A DNA stretch of 7,251 nucleotides from Aquamicrobium sp. (GCA_014860725.1 JACZJD010000400.1:1-7251), one strand, 5' to 3'. Shown: positions 1 to 6,741, counted from the first letter of the stretch. The notes: generated by a model not told the origin, from the sequence alone. Numbers and translations: made by a program.

Positions 1-43
1 GTGTGCGGGCGCGCGACGAGGCCGCGCAGGCGCGCCCGCACAC
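1..43. repeat. Perfect 14-bp inverted repeat at the window edge
   Basis: Positions 1-14 (GTGTGCGGGCGCGC) are exactly complementary to 30-43, leaving a 15-nt loop at 15-29. The repeat starts at the first base of the window and lies within the hflX N-terminal coding region. The reading frame is open through it and the encoded residues are plausible for this poorly conserved HflX tail. It may be natural coding sequence, but a snap-back or chimeric contig end would look the same. Confidence 0.6.
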
Positions 44-1267
44 CGCGCGCTCGCCGCAGGCGCGGCTCGACGAGGCTATCGGCCTTGCCGGCGCCATCGA
101 CCTCGACCCCGTCTACGCCGAGATCGTCACCGTGGCCGACCCGCGCCCGGCGACGCTTCTCGGCACCGGCAAGCTCGAGGAGCTGGCCGCCATCGTCAAG
201 GAGCGAGAGGCGGAGCTGGTCTTCGTCGACCATCCGCTGACGCCGGTGCAGCAGCGCAACCTCGAAAAGGCGCTCGATGCCAAGGTGCTCGACCGCACCG
301 GCATCATCCTCGAAATCTTCGGCCGCCGCGCCCTCGCGGGTGCGGGCGCGTTGCAGGTCGAGCTCGCCCATCTCGAATACCAGCGCGGCCGGCTGGTCCG
401 GAGCTGGACCCACCTCGAACGCCAGCGCGGCGGCGCGGGCTTCCTCGGCGGCCCCGGCGAAACCCAGATCGAGGCCGACCGGCGCATCCTTCAGGACAAG
501 ATCGTCAGGCTGAAACGCGAGCTGGAGACGGTGCGCCGCACCCGCGACCTGCACCGCGCCAAGCGGCGCAAGGTGCCGTACCCGATCGTCGCCGTCGTCG
601 GCTACACCAACGCCGGAAAGTCCACGCTTTTCAACCGCATGACCGGCGCGGGCGTGCTCGCCGAGGACATGCTGTTCGCCACGCTCGACCCGACGCTGCG
701 CCGGGTCCGCCTGCCGCACGGCACGGTGGTCATCTGTCCGACACGGTGGGCTTCATCTCCGACCTGCCGACGCACCTCGTCGCCGCCTTCCGCGCCACGC
801 TGGAGGAGGTGGTCGAAGCCGACCTCGTCATCCACCTGCGCGACATCTCCGACCCCGACACCGCGGCGCAGGCCGAGGATGTGACGCGCATCCTGCGCGA
901 CCTCGGCGTCGACGCGCACGACGAGCGCCGCGTGATCGAGGTGTGGAACAAGGTCGACCTTCTCGACGGCGCGGACCGCGACGGACTGCTCGGCGGCGGC
1001 GTCCGCCCGCCCATCGCCATCTCGGCCGCGACGGGCGAAGGGGTGGACCGCCTCGCCGCCCTGGTCGAGGAGCGCATCGCCGGCAGCCTTTCGACCATCG
1101 CCGTGACGCTCGCGCCCGAGCAGGCGGGCGAGGTCGACTGGCTCTACCGCAACGGCGATGTTCTCCGCCGCAAGGACCGCGAGGACGGCGGCGTCGACCT
1201 CACCGTCCGCGTCACCGAGGCCGTGCGGCGGGAGATCGGCGCACGCTTCAGGAAAGCGGCGCAGTAG
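1..1267 (+). pseudogene. hflX: GTPase HflX, 5'-partial and frameshifted
   Basis: HflX is a cytoplasmic ribosome-associated GTPase of the Obg-HflX group, linked to rescue or splitting of stalled ribosomes under stress. Reading begins in frame 3, with the true start beyond the left edge. The N-terminal domain has the family hallmark GGPGETQIEADRR (about residues 149-161 counted from position 3). The P-loop GYTNAGKST lies at 200-208 and a G2-like ATLDPT at 226-231. After the codon for Ile at 732-734 the frame is lost: one C is missing where homologues read I-L-S-D-T-V-G-F. The rest continues intact in frame 2 from 737 with DTVGF (G3), NKVD (947-958, G4) and SAATGEG (G5), to a TAG at 1265-1267. 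With the base restored, 421 residues lie in the window, close to the full family length. In the sequence as given, the frame-3 product stops at 884 and lacks G3-G5. A sequencing or assembly error is as likely as a real mutation, because the downstream part shows no decay. The family call is firm. Confidence 0.9.
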
Positions 1268-1272
1268 CTCCC

Positions 1273-1319
1273 CGTCATCCCGGCCAAGGGAGCGAAGCGA
1301 CCGCGGAGCCGGGACCCAT
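1273..1319 (+). repeat. REP-like palindromic intergenic element, copy 1
   Basis: This element begins 5 nt after the hflX stop. It opens with CGTCATCCCGGCC, has the core AGCGAAGCGA, and closes with GAGCCGGGACCCAT. The arms TCCCGGC (1278-1284) and GCCGGGA (1308-1314) pair perfectly as a 7-bp stem with a 23-nt loop. The same layout recurs inverted at 1418-1463. Elements of this kind are scattered between genes in many Rhizobiales genomes; I cannot say whether it belongs to a named class such as RIME. Its place just after a stop codon fits a role as a transcript end or mRNA 3' stabiliser, which is inference. Confidence 0.7.
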
Positions 1320-1417
1320 CGGCCGGAGAATCGTCGGGCACGGCCCGGTTCTCGCTGTAGCGCGGGTCGGTGCATTGCAGCGCCGGCGCACGAATTCGTA
1401 ACCGGCCGCGCTGCTTA

Positions 1418-1463
1418 ATGGCTCCCGGCTCTTCCTCGCTTCGCTCGGTCGGCCGGGATGACG
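1418..1463 (-). repeat. REP-like palindromic intergenic element, copy 2 (inverted)
   Basis: Read on the minus strand, this 46-base element matches copy 1 at roughly four of five positions. It shares the 13-base opening CGTCATCCCGGCC, the core AGCGAAGCGA, and the closing GAGCCGGGA followed by CCAT. Its own arms are TCCCGGC (1423-1429) and GCCGGGA (1452-1458). The two copies face each other across 98 nt, so they could also pair with one another as one long stem spanning 1273-1463. They lie between the convergent hflX and mazG genes, where no obvious oligo-T terminator is seen. I see no gene in the remaining intergenic sequence up to 1547. Confidence 0.7.
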
Positions 1464-1547
1464 CATTGGCAGTGTCGCGCTCCCCCGGGCAGCGGAAACA
1501 CCATCAACCTCCGGAAATGACGACGCAGAACGGCCGGAAGGCAGCGC

Positions 1548-2372
1548 CTACTCCGCCGCCTTCGCCTGCTGCCACTTCGCCTCCATCTCGTCGAGCGTGG
1601 CCTCCTGCAGCGAGCGGCCTTCGGCCTGCAAGGCGGCCTCGACATGATGGAAGCGGCGGGTGAACTTGGCGTTGGTGCCGCGCAGCGCGTCCTCGGCGTC
1701 GATGCCGAGATGGCGGCCGAAATTGACCAGCGCGAACAGCACGTCACCGAACTCGTCGGCGATGTCCTTCGCCTCGCCGCCGGCGAGGGCGGCGCGCAGC
1801 TCGCCGATCTCCTCCTCGATCTTGTCGAGGATGGGCGTCGCCTCCTTCCAGTCGAAGCCGACGCCGGCCGCCTTCTCCTGCAGCTTGAGCGCGCGCGTCA
1901 GTGCCGGATGGGCGAGCGGGATGCCGTCGAGCCAGCCCTTGCCGTGGTCCTCCGGGTCGAGGCCGCGCGCCAGCCGCGCCGCGCGCCGCTCCGCCTTCTC
2001 CTCGGCCTTGATCCGGTGCCACATGCCCTTGGCCATGCCGGCCGAGCGCGCGGCTTCGTCGCCGAAGACGTGGGGATGGCGGCGGACCATCTTCGTGGTG
2101 ATCGCCTCGACCACGTCGGGGAAGGCGAACTCGCCCTGTTCCTCCGCCATGCGGGCGTGGAACACGACCTGCAGCAGCAGGTCGCCCAGCTCCTCGCGTA
2201 GATCGTCCATGTCGCCGCGCTCGATGGCGTCGGCCACCTCGTAGGCTTCCTCGATGGTGTAGGGCGCGATGGTCGAAAAATCCTGCTCGACGTCCCACGG
2301 GCAGCCGGTGGCCGGATCGCGCAGCGCGGCCATGATCTCGACCAGCCGCGATATGTCCTTGGAAGGAGTCAT
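1548..2372 (-). CDS. mazG: Nucleoside triphosphate pyrophosphohydrolase MazG
   Basis: MazG hydrolyses (d)NTPs to NMPs plus pyrophosphate, cleaning damaged or excess nucleotides from the cytosol, and in E. coli affects ppGpp-linked survival. The 274-residue product has the usual two tandem all-alpha MazG domains. The first carries E41-E42-x-x-E45 in IAPYTIEEAYEV and E61-x-x-D64 in REELGDLL, followed by the conserved RRHPHVFGDE (97-106). The second carries the Mg-binding pattern in KIEEEIGEL (184-192) and E207-x-x-D210 in DEFGDVLF. All expected acidic residues are present and the length is normal. The ATG at 2370-2372 is chosen because the family's N-terminal LxxIMxxLRDPxxGCPWD follows soon after, and because GAGAGG lies 6 nt upstream. 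That Shine-Dalgarno sequence sits inside a strong hairpin (see 2378-2403). The gene is convergent with hflX, as I recall for these two genes in other rhizobia, and lies 98 nt downstream of gcdH on the same strand. Confidence 0.96.
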   Translation of the reverse strand: MTPSKDISRLVEIMAALRDPATGCPWDVEQDFSTIAPYTIEEAYEVADAIERGDMDDLREELGDLLLQVVFHARMAEEQGEFAFPDVVEAITTKMVRRHPHVFGDEAARSAGMAKGMWHRIKAEEKAERRAARLARGLDPEDHGKGWLDGIPLAHPALTRALKLQEKAAGVGFDWKEATPILDKIEEEIGELRAALAGGEAKDIADEFGDVLFALVNFGRHLGIDAEDALRGTNAKFTRRFHHVEAALQAEGRSLQEATLDEMEAKWQQAKAAE

Positions 2373-2377
2373 GGAAA

Positions 2378-2403
2378 ACCTCTCGGGCGAAGGCCCGAGA
2401 GGT
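2378..2403 (-). terminator. Hairpin covering the mazG RBS; candidate gcdH terminator
   Basis: A perfect 11-bp inverted repeat (ACCTCTCGGGC at 2378-2388, complement at 2393-2403) has a 4-nt loop. Read on the minus strand it lies between gcdH and mazG and is followed at once by TTT. It therefore looks like a short intrinsic terminator for gcdH, although the T-tract is only 3-4 long. Its 3' arm contains the mazG Shine-Dalgarno GAGAGG (complement of 2379-2384), and the mazG ATG follows 5 nt after the stem. If formed in the mRNA, the structure would hide the mazG ribosome-binding site. The repeat is plainly visible; terminator versus translational control is inference. Confidence 0.55.
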
Positions 2404-2432
2404 AGAACGCGTCGGGACGGATGTCCACTTGC

Positions 2433-2486
2433 CGCCCGAAGAAAGCTGGCCGCCCGAAGAAAGCTGTCCGTCAGAAGAAAGCCTGA
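2433..2486 (-). repeat. Three-copy 18-bp tandem repeat at the gcdH 3' end
   Basis: Three adjacent 18-bp units lie at 2433-2450, 2451-2468 and 2469-2486. Copies 1 and 2 differ at a single base; copy 3 is diverged but keeps AGAAGAAAGC. Copy 3 holds the last codons of gcdH (Ala-Phe-Phe-stop on the minus strand). The other two lie just past the stop codon and repeat the Ala-Phe-Phe codons, with GGG in place of the TGA. The array looks like a tandem duplication of the gene's 3' end. Confidence 0.7.
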
Positions 2487-3673
2487 ATCCCGGTCTGCGC
2501 CCGGCCGAGGATCAGCGCGTGCACATCGTGCGTGCCCTCGTAGGTGTTGACGGTCTCGAGGTTCTGGGCGTGGCGCATCACGTGGTACTCGACCTGGATG
2601 CCGTTGCCGCCGTGCATGTCGCGGGCCTGGCGGGCGATGTCGAGCGCCTTGCCGCAGTTGTTACGCTTGACGATGGAGATCATCTCGGGCGCGAACCTGC
2701 CCTCGTCCATCAGCCGGCCGACACGGAGCGACGCCTGAAGCCCAAGCGCGATCTCGGTCTGCATGTCGGCGAGCTTCTTCTGGTAGAGCTGGGTCGCGGC
2801 GAGCGGCTTGCCGAACTGCTTGCGGTCGAGGCCGTACTGGCGGGCGCGGAACCAGCAATCCTCGGCCGCGCCCATCGCGCCCCACGAGATGCCGTAGCGG
2901 GCGCGGTTCAGGCAGCCGAACGGCCCCTTGAGGCCGGAAACGTTCGGAAGCAGCGCATCCTCGCCGACCTCGACATTGTCGAGCACGATCTCGCCGGTGA
3001 TCGAGGCGCGCAGCGACAGCTTGCCGCCGATCTTGGGCGCGGAAAGCCCCTTCATGCCCTTCTCGAGCACGAAGCCCTTGATCTGGTTGTCGTGCGCGGC
3101 CGACTTCGCCCACACCACGAACACGTCGGCGATGGGCGCGTTCGAGATCCACATCTTGGAGCCGTGGAGGCGATAGCCGCCGTCGGTCTTCTCGGCGCGG
3201 GTCTTCATGCCGCCGGGGTCGGAGCCGGCATCCGGCTCGGTCAGGCCGAAGCAGCCGATCCACTCGCCGGAGGCGAGCTTCGGCAGGTACTTCCTGCGCT
3301 GCTCCTCGGTGCCGTAGGCGAAGATCGGGTGCATGACCAGCGACGACTGCACGCTCATCATCGAGCGGTAGCCGGAATCGATGCGCTCGACCTCGCGCGC
3401 GACGAGGCCGTAGGAGACGTACCCCGCGCCCGCGCCGCCATATTCCTCGGGAACGGTGACGCCGAGCAGGCCGGCCTCGCCCATCTCGCGGAAGATCGCG
3501 GGGTCGGTCTTCTCCTCGAGATAGGCTTCCTGCACGCGCGGCGCGAGCTTCTCGGCCGCGAAGGCGGCGGCGGAATCGCGGATCAGCCGCTCGTCCTCGG
3601 TCAGCTGCTCGGAAAACAGGAACGGATCGTCCCAGGAAAACGGCTTCATGCCTTCATCGGCGCCAGCGGCCAT
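2471..3673 (-). CDS. gcdH: Glutaryl-CoA dehydrogenase
   Basis: This is a soluble FAD-dependent acyl-CoA dehydrogenase converting glutaryl-CoA to crotonyl-CoA plus CO2, with electrons passed to ETF. It sits in the lysine, tryptophan and glutarate breakdown route. The 400-residue product matches the family in length and order: an N-terminal alpha domain, then [16 protein letters not shown] (102-117) with R103 in the place of the substrate-carboxylate-binding arginine of human GCDH, the FAD-domain signature [12 protein letters not shown] (141-152), KMWISNA, and the C-terminal [18 protein letters not shown]379 in YEGTHD is the expected catalytic base. The glutaryl-type arginine and the YEGTHD context favour glutaryl-CoA over other acyl-CoA dehydrogenases. 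The ATG at 3671-3673 is chosen because GGAGG lies 7 nt upstream; the open frame runs much further upstream, but only as antisense to the LysR gene. A later Met at codon 9 is possible. The gene is divergent from the LysR regulator, and its stop lies in a tandem repeat. Confidence 0.95.
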   Translation of the reverse strand: MAAGADEGMKPFSWDDPFLFSEQLTEDERLIRDSAAAFAAEKLAPRVQEAYLEEKTDPAIFREMGEAGLLGVTVPEEYGGAGAGYVSYGLVAREVERIDSGYRSMMSVQSSLVMHPIFAYGTEEQRRKYLPKLASGEWIGCFGLTEPDAGSDPGGMKTRAEKTDGGYRLHGSKMWISNAPIADVFVVWAKSAAHDNQIKGFVLEKGMKGLSAPKIGGKLSLRASITGEIVLDNVEVGEDALLPNVSGLKGPFGCLNRARYGISWGAMGAAEDCWFRARQYGLDRKQFGKPLAATQLYQKKLADMQTEIALGLQASLRVGRLMDEGRFAPEMISIVKRNNCGKALDIARQARDMHGGNGIQVEYHVMRHAQNLETVNTYEGTHDVHALILGRAQTGIQAFF

Positions 3674-3757
3674 AAGGGTTCCTCCATCGTATCGGGGCTT
3701 CGCACGGGACCTAGCACGGGCAGGGGAGGGTCGCCAGCAAGCAATAATCGCATGGTA

Positions 3758-3772
3758 ATGAGAATCGCTCAT
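3758..3772. promoter_or_regulatory. Putative LysR-type operator (T-N11-A dyad)
   Basis: ATGAG-AATCG-CTCAT is a perfect 5-bp dyad with a 5-nt spacer that fits the LysR-family consensus T-N11-A (T3759 to A3771). It lies in the 114-bp region between the divergent gcdH and LysR genes, 15 nt before the chosen LysR start. This is the usual place for an autoregulatory and activation site. The location and symmetry are seen; binding by the neighbouring regulator is inferred. Confidence 0.5.
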
Positions 3773-3774
3773 GA

Positions 3775-3780
3775 TATATT
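3775..3780 (+). promoter_or_regulatory. Candidate -10 box of the LysR gene
   Basis: TATATT is preceded by TGA (T3772, G3773, A3774) in an AT-rich pocket within otherwise GC-rich sequence. A transcript would start about 7 nt later, at or next to the ATG at 3788. The hexamer 17 nt upstream (3752-3757, ATGGTA) is a poor -35. The LysR dyad would lie in the spacer, which would suit autorepression. I see no equally convincing promoter for gcdH on the other strand. Confidence 0.35.
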
Positions 3781-3787
3781 TCGCCTC

Positions 3788-4678
3788 ATGCGCTACGCTT
3801 ATATCCCGACGATCAACGTGCTTCACGCCTTCTGCGCCTGCGCCCGCGCGGGCTCGGCGACGCGCGCGGCCGGCGAGCTCAACCTGACGCAAAGCGCCGT
3901 CAGCCGCTCGCTCGGCACGCTGGAGGACAGGTTGGGGGTGCGGCTCTTCCACCGGGTGAAGCAGCGGCTGGTGCTGTCGGAAGCCGGCCGCGCCTTCCGC
4001 CGCGAGGCCGACAGCATCCTCGCCGATCTCGGCCAGGCGGCGATGACGGTGATGGCCTTCGGCGGCCATTCCAAGGTGCTCCGGCTCGCCGTCCTGCCGA
4101 CCTTCGCCAAGACGTGGCTGACGCCGCGCCTGAAGCGGTTCCGCGCCATCGCCCCCGACGTGACCTTCGACATCGTCGCGCGACTCGACGCGGTCGATTT
4201 CGAGGCCGACCCGTTCGACGCCGCGATCCAGCGGTCCGACATGCGGCCGGCCAACGCCGAATTGATCCCGCTGATGGAGGAGCAACTCGCCGTCGTGGCA
4301 GCACCCGAGCTGCTGGCCGGGCAGGGCGCGCTGGCGGACGAGGAGCTGGCGCGCCTGCCGCTTCTGCAGCAGACGACGCGGCCGACGCTGTGGCTCGACT
4401 GGTTCCGCGACGCCGGCATCGACGCGCGCTCCGTGCTGCGCGGCGACCGCTTCGAGCATTTCGACATGGTCATCAGCGCCGCCGCGTCCGGCCTCGGCGT
4501 GGCGCTGGTGCCCGAGATGCTGGCCGAAGCGGAGATCGCCGCCGGCCGCCTCGTCCACGCCTCCGAGCGCCGGCTGGTGGTCGGAGCGCCCTATTCGCTG
4601 ATCTATCCGGCCCGCAGCATCGAGGTCGAGGGCTTCGCCGCCTTCCGCGACTGGCTGGCCGGCTTCAGGCAGGAGTGA
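3788..4678 (+). CDS. LysR-family transcriptional regulator, probable gcdH regulator
   Basis: This 296-residue protein has the length and two-domain plan of a LysR regulator. An N-terminal winged helix-turn-helix (about residues 10-67) contains [34 protein letters not shown], ending in LSEAGRAF. A linker helix and a periplasmic-binding-protein-like effector domain follow (about 85-292, starting near [19 protein letters not shown]). It belongs to the GcvA-like branch by general look. The ATG at 3788 is chosen because the family usually begins just before this point and because it lies downstream of the T-N11-A dyad. In-frame ATGs at 3752 and 3758 would place coding sequence over that dyad. None of the three has a visible Shine-Dalgarno sequence. 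Divergence from gcdH suggests it controls that gene in response to glutarate, glutaryl-CoA or a related compound. The effector is inferred from context only. Confidence 0.92.
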   Translation: MRYAYIPTINVLHAFCACARAGSATRAAGELNLTQSAVSRSLGTLEDRLGVRLFHRVKQRLVLSEAGRAFRREADSILADLGQAAMTVMAFGGHSKVLRLAVLPTFAKTWLTPRLKRFRAIAPDVTFDIVARLDAVDFEADPFDAAIQRSDMRPANAELIPLMEEQLAVVAAPELLAGQGALADEELARLPLLQQTTRPTLWLDWFRDAGIDARSVLRGDRFEHFDMVISAAASGLGVALVPEMLAEAEIAAGRLVHASERRLVVGAPYSLIYPARSIEVEGFAAFRDWLAGFRQE

Positions 4679-4688
4679 GCGGCCGCAG

Positions 4689-5900
4689 TCATGCGCCTTT
4701 CAGCCAGCCGTCGGCGAACTCCACCCGGCCGACGCCGGCGAAGCGGCGCAGCCGCTCCAGCTCCGCCTCCAGCTTGCCGGTGAAGATTTTCGACGGCCTG
4801 ACGCCCGCCTCCGGCCAGAAGGCGCGCACGGCGAGCACGTCGCGCTCCCGCTCGGCCTTGACGTCGATGCGCCCCACCGTGCGGTCGGCCCGCAGCACGG
4901 GATAGACGTAGTAGCCGTACTGCCGCTTCGCCTCCGGCACGAATATCTCGATGCGGTAGAAGAAGCCGAACAGCCGCTCCGCCCGCGCCCGGTCGCGCAT
5001 CAGCGGATCGAACGGGCTGACAATGCGCACCCGGTCGGGCGGCTCGGGCGCGTCGAGCGCCGCCGCCACAGCATCGGGCAAGGCGAAGGCGGCGCGCGGC
5101 TTGCCGCCATTCACGGTTTCGATCCTGACCGGGACGAGTTCATGCCGGTTGCGGGCGATCCAGCCGTCGACCTCCTGCGGCGACACGAGCGCCCAGAAGG
5201 CGGCGATCTCGCCGCGCGTAGCGAAGCCCAGCCGCTTCAGCGCCTCGCGGCAGGCCCAGTTCACGAAGGCGTCGTGATCGACCTCGACGGCGCGGTGCGC
5301 CTCGGGGATCACGCGCTCGGTCAGGTCGTAGACCTTCTGGAAGCCCTCGCGCCGCGTGATCGCCAGTTCGCCGGTGCGCCACAGATATTCGAGCGCCGCC
5401 TTGGACGGATGCCAGTCCCACCAGCCGGTGCTCGGCTTGTCGCCCTCGAAGTCGCGCGCCATCACCGGCCCGTCGCGGGCGATGCGGTCGAGCACGCGGG
5501 CGATGTCGTCGTCGAAGTGCTCGGCGCCGAAATGCGTCTTCCAGCGGCTGCGCAGCCGCGCCTTCTCATGCGCGAAGCGGTGCCGCCAGTAGGGGAAGAA
5601 CTCGCTCGGGATGATCGAGGCGTCATGCGTCCAGTTCTCGAAGACGCGCCGCTCCTTTTCGGCGAGCGCGGCGAGATCGGCATGGCGATAGCCCGTGCCG
5701 CGCGAGAACAGGATGTGGTGATGCGCGCGCTCCAGAACGTTGACGCTGTCGACCTGCACGAAGCCGAGATCGCGGATCGTCGCGGCCAGCTCCTCGCGCC
5801 GCATCGGCCCGGCGCGGCCCGTCCTCATCCCGGCGGGTCCGAGCCCGGTCAGCGCGATGAGATGATGGCGGGCCTTGCGGTTCGGAATCGTCGTCGTCAT
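4689..5900 (-). CDS. YcaQ/AlkX-type winged-helix DNA glycosylase
   Basis: This 403-residue protein belongs to the winged-helix family (HTH_42, COG3214) that includes E. coli YcaQ (AlkX) and Streptomyces AlkZ. These glycosylases unhook alkylated bases in DNA interstrand crosslinks. The key motif is visible as Q49-V50-D51 in [23 protein letters not shown]. This is the Q-x-D form of YcaQ rather than the Q-x-Q of AlkZ, which predicts YcaQ-like, broader substrate use. Other family signatures are [12 protein letters not shown] (87-98), the C-terminal [30 protein letters not shown], and [28 protein letters not shown]. Length is normal for the family. The ATG at 5898-5900 fits the family N-terminus ([11 protein letters not shown]), although only a weak AGG lies upstream. 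The gene starts 46 bp after the crotonase stop on the same strand, so the two may be cotranscribed. Its stop is 10 bp from that of the convergent LysR gene, with no clear terminator between them. Family membership is sure; the actual substrate is inferred. Confidence 0.88.
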   Translation of the reverse strand: MTTTIPNRKARHHLIALTGLGPAGMRTGRAGPMRREELAATIRDLGFVQVDSVNVLERAHHHILFSRGTGYRHADLAALAEKERRVFENWTHDASIIPSEFFPYWRHRFAHEKARLRSRWKTHFGAEHFDDDIARVLDRIARDGPVMARDFEGDKPSTGWWDWHPSKAALEYLWRTGELAITRREGFQKVYDLTERVIPEAHRAVEVDHDAFVNWACREALKRLGFATRGEIAAFWALVSPQEVDGWIARNRHELVPVRIETVNGGKPRAAFALPDAVAAALDAPEPPDRVRIVSPFDPLMRDRARAERLFGFFYRIEIFVPEAKRQYGYYVYPVLRADRTVGRIDVKAERERDVLAVRAFWPEAGVRPSKIFTGKLEAELERLRRFAGVGRVEFADGWLKGA

Positions 5901-5918
5901 GGCGCAAGCCTATGCGAC

Positions 5919-5933
5919 GTTCCCGTTATGTCC
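5919..5933. promoter_or_regulatory. LexA-box-like sequence upstream of the glycosylase gene
   Basis: GTTC-CCGTTAT-GTCC matches the alphaproteobacterial LexA operator GTTC-N7-GTTC at seven of eight fixed positions. It lies 18 nt upstream of the start of a DNA-repair gene, in the 46-bp gap after the crotonase gene. One mismatch falls in the second half-site. A chance match of this quality in so short a gap is uncommon but not rare, so this is only a candidate. Confidence 0.2.
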
Positions 5934-5946
5934 ACCCTAAATGCGA

Positions 5947-6741
5947 TCAGCGGCCGGAAAAACGCGCCGGACGCTTCTCGCGGAAGGCCGCGCGGCCTTC
6001 GGCGTAGTCGGCGCTCTCGAAGGTCGCGTCGCCGAGCGCGCCCGCGCGTGCGGCATCCGCAGGATCGCCGGTGAGCACCGCGCGGATGGACGCCTTCGAT
6101 GCCCGGATCGACAGCGGCGCATTGGCAGCGATGACGGCCGCAAGCTCTGCGGCGCGCGCCTCGAGCCCGTCCTTTTCGACCACTTCGAGCAGGAAGCCGG
6201 CGGAAAGTGCCGCCGCCGCATCGAGCCGCGCCGCCGAATAGGCCATGTGCCTGGCCACCTGCGGACCGACGGCATGGACGATGTCGGCCATGGCATCGAC
6301 GGGATAGGCAAGGCCGAGCTTCGCCGCCGGTATGCTGAAGACGGCATCCGCCGCGGCGATGCGGATGTCGCAGGCGGCAGCCATGCCGAAGCCGCCGCCG
6401 AAGCAGATGCCGCCGATGGCCGCGATGGTCGGGACCGGGCAGTCGCGAACCGCGGCGAAGGCGGCCGAATTCTCCGATTCGTAGAGACGGGCGCTGTCGG
6501 CGCTGCCGCGCACGGTCTCGAACTCGCCGATGTCGGCGCCGGCGCAGAAATCGCCGCCCGCGCCGCGCAGCACCACGGCGCGCACGGCGTCGTCATCGGC
6601 GAAGGCGCGGAACAGGCGCGCCATCCCGCGCCACATCGCCTGCGTCATCGCATTCTTGCGCTGCGGCCGGTCGATGGTGACGGTGACGACGCCGCCGTCG
6701 ACGGCCGTTTTCAGAAAATCGCTTTGCACGTTTGCGTCCAT
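5947..6741 (-). CDS. Enoyl-CoA hydratase/isomerase (crotonase) superfamily protein
   Basis: This 264-residue protein has the size and fold signatures of the crotonase superfamily, which acts on acyl-CoA thioesters through an oxyanion hole. The N-terminal strand reads VVTVTIDRPQRKNAM (18-32). The first oxyanion segment is GGDFCAGADIGEF (62-74) and the second is AIGGICFGGGFGMAAACDIRIAA (108-130). The C-terminus ends with the usual EGRAAFREKRPARF. The two glutamates of classical enoyl-CoA hydratase (E144 and E164 of the rat enzyme) are absent: by motif alignment they correspond to G119 (GGGFG) and A139 (SIPAAKLGL). It may therefore be an isomerase, a decarboxylase, a hydrolase or a hydratase with other catalytic residues. 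The ATG at 6739-6741 is chosen from family length. GGGA directly abuts it, so the Shine-Dalgarno sequence is poor, and a GTG four codons later is an alternative. It is divergent from cysE and may be cotranscribed with the downstream glycosylase gene. Its pathway is unknown; the nearby gcdH suggests but does not prove acyl-CoA catabolism. Confidence 0.88.
   Translation of the reverse strand: MDANVQSDFLKTAVDGGVVTVTIDRPQRKNAMTQAMWRGMARLFRAFADDDAVRAVVLRGAGGDFCAGADIGEFETVRGSADSARLYESENSAAFAAVRDCPVPTIAAIGGICFGGGFGMAAACDIRIAAADAVFSIPAAKLGLAYPVDAMADIVHAVGPQVARHMAYSAARLDAAAALSAGFLLEVVEKDGLEARAAELAAVIAANAPLSIRASKASIRAVLTGDPADAARAGALGDATFESADYAEGRAAFREKRPARFSGR

Noticed and set aside
729..745. Programmed ribosomal frameshifting in hflX
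   Set aside because: A -1 slip at C734 would restore the frame exactly, but the site has no slippery heptamer of the usual X-XXY-YYZ type, and HflX is not known to use recoding.
2433..2486. Possible CRISPR or iteron array
   Set aside because: The units are only 18 bp, directly abutting with no spacers, and one lies within coding sequence, so a simple tandem duplication explains them.
3755..3776. Fur, Irr or RirA-type iron box in the gcdH-LysR gap
   Set aside because: The dyad is TGA-N7-TCA, not the TGA-N9-TCA of RirA operators, and it only loosely resembles a Fur box. The T-N11-A reading next to a LysR gene is simpler.
2429..3787. A long plus-strand open frame running antisense through gcdH into the LysR gene
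   Set aside because: The part before 3752 resembles no known protein, is antisense to a clear glutaryl-CoA dehydrogenase, and is typical of stop-poor GC-rich shadow frames. Only the LysR part is real.
3674..4558. An upstream extension of the gcdH frame on the minus strand, giving about 695 residues
   Set aside because: The extension is antisense to the LysR gene and unlike any acyl-CoA dehydrogenase domain. A good GGAGG and ATG at 3673 give the normal family length.
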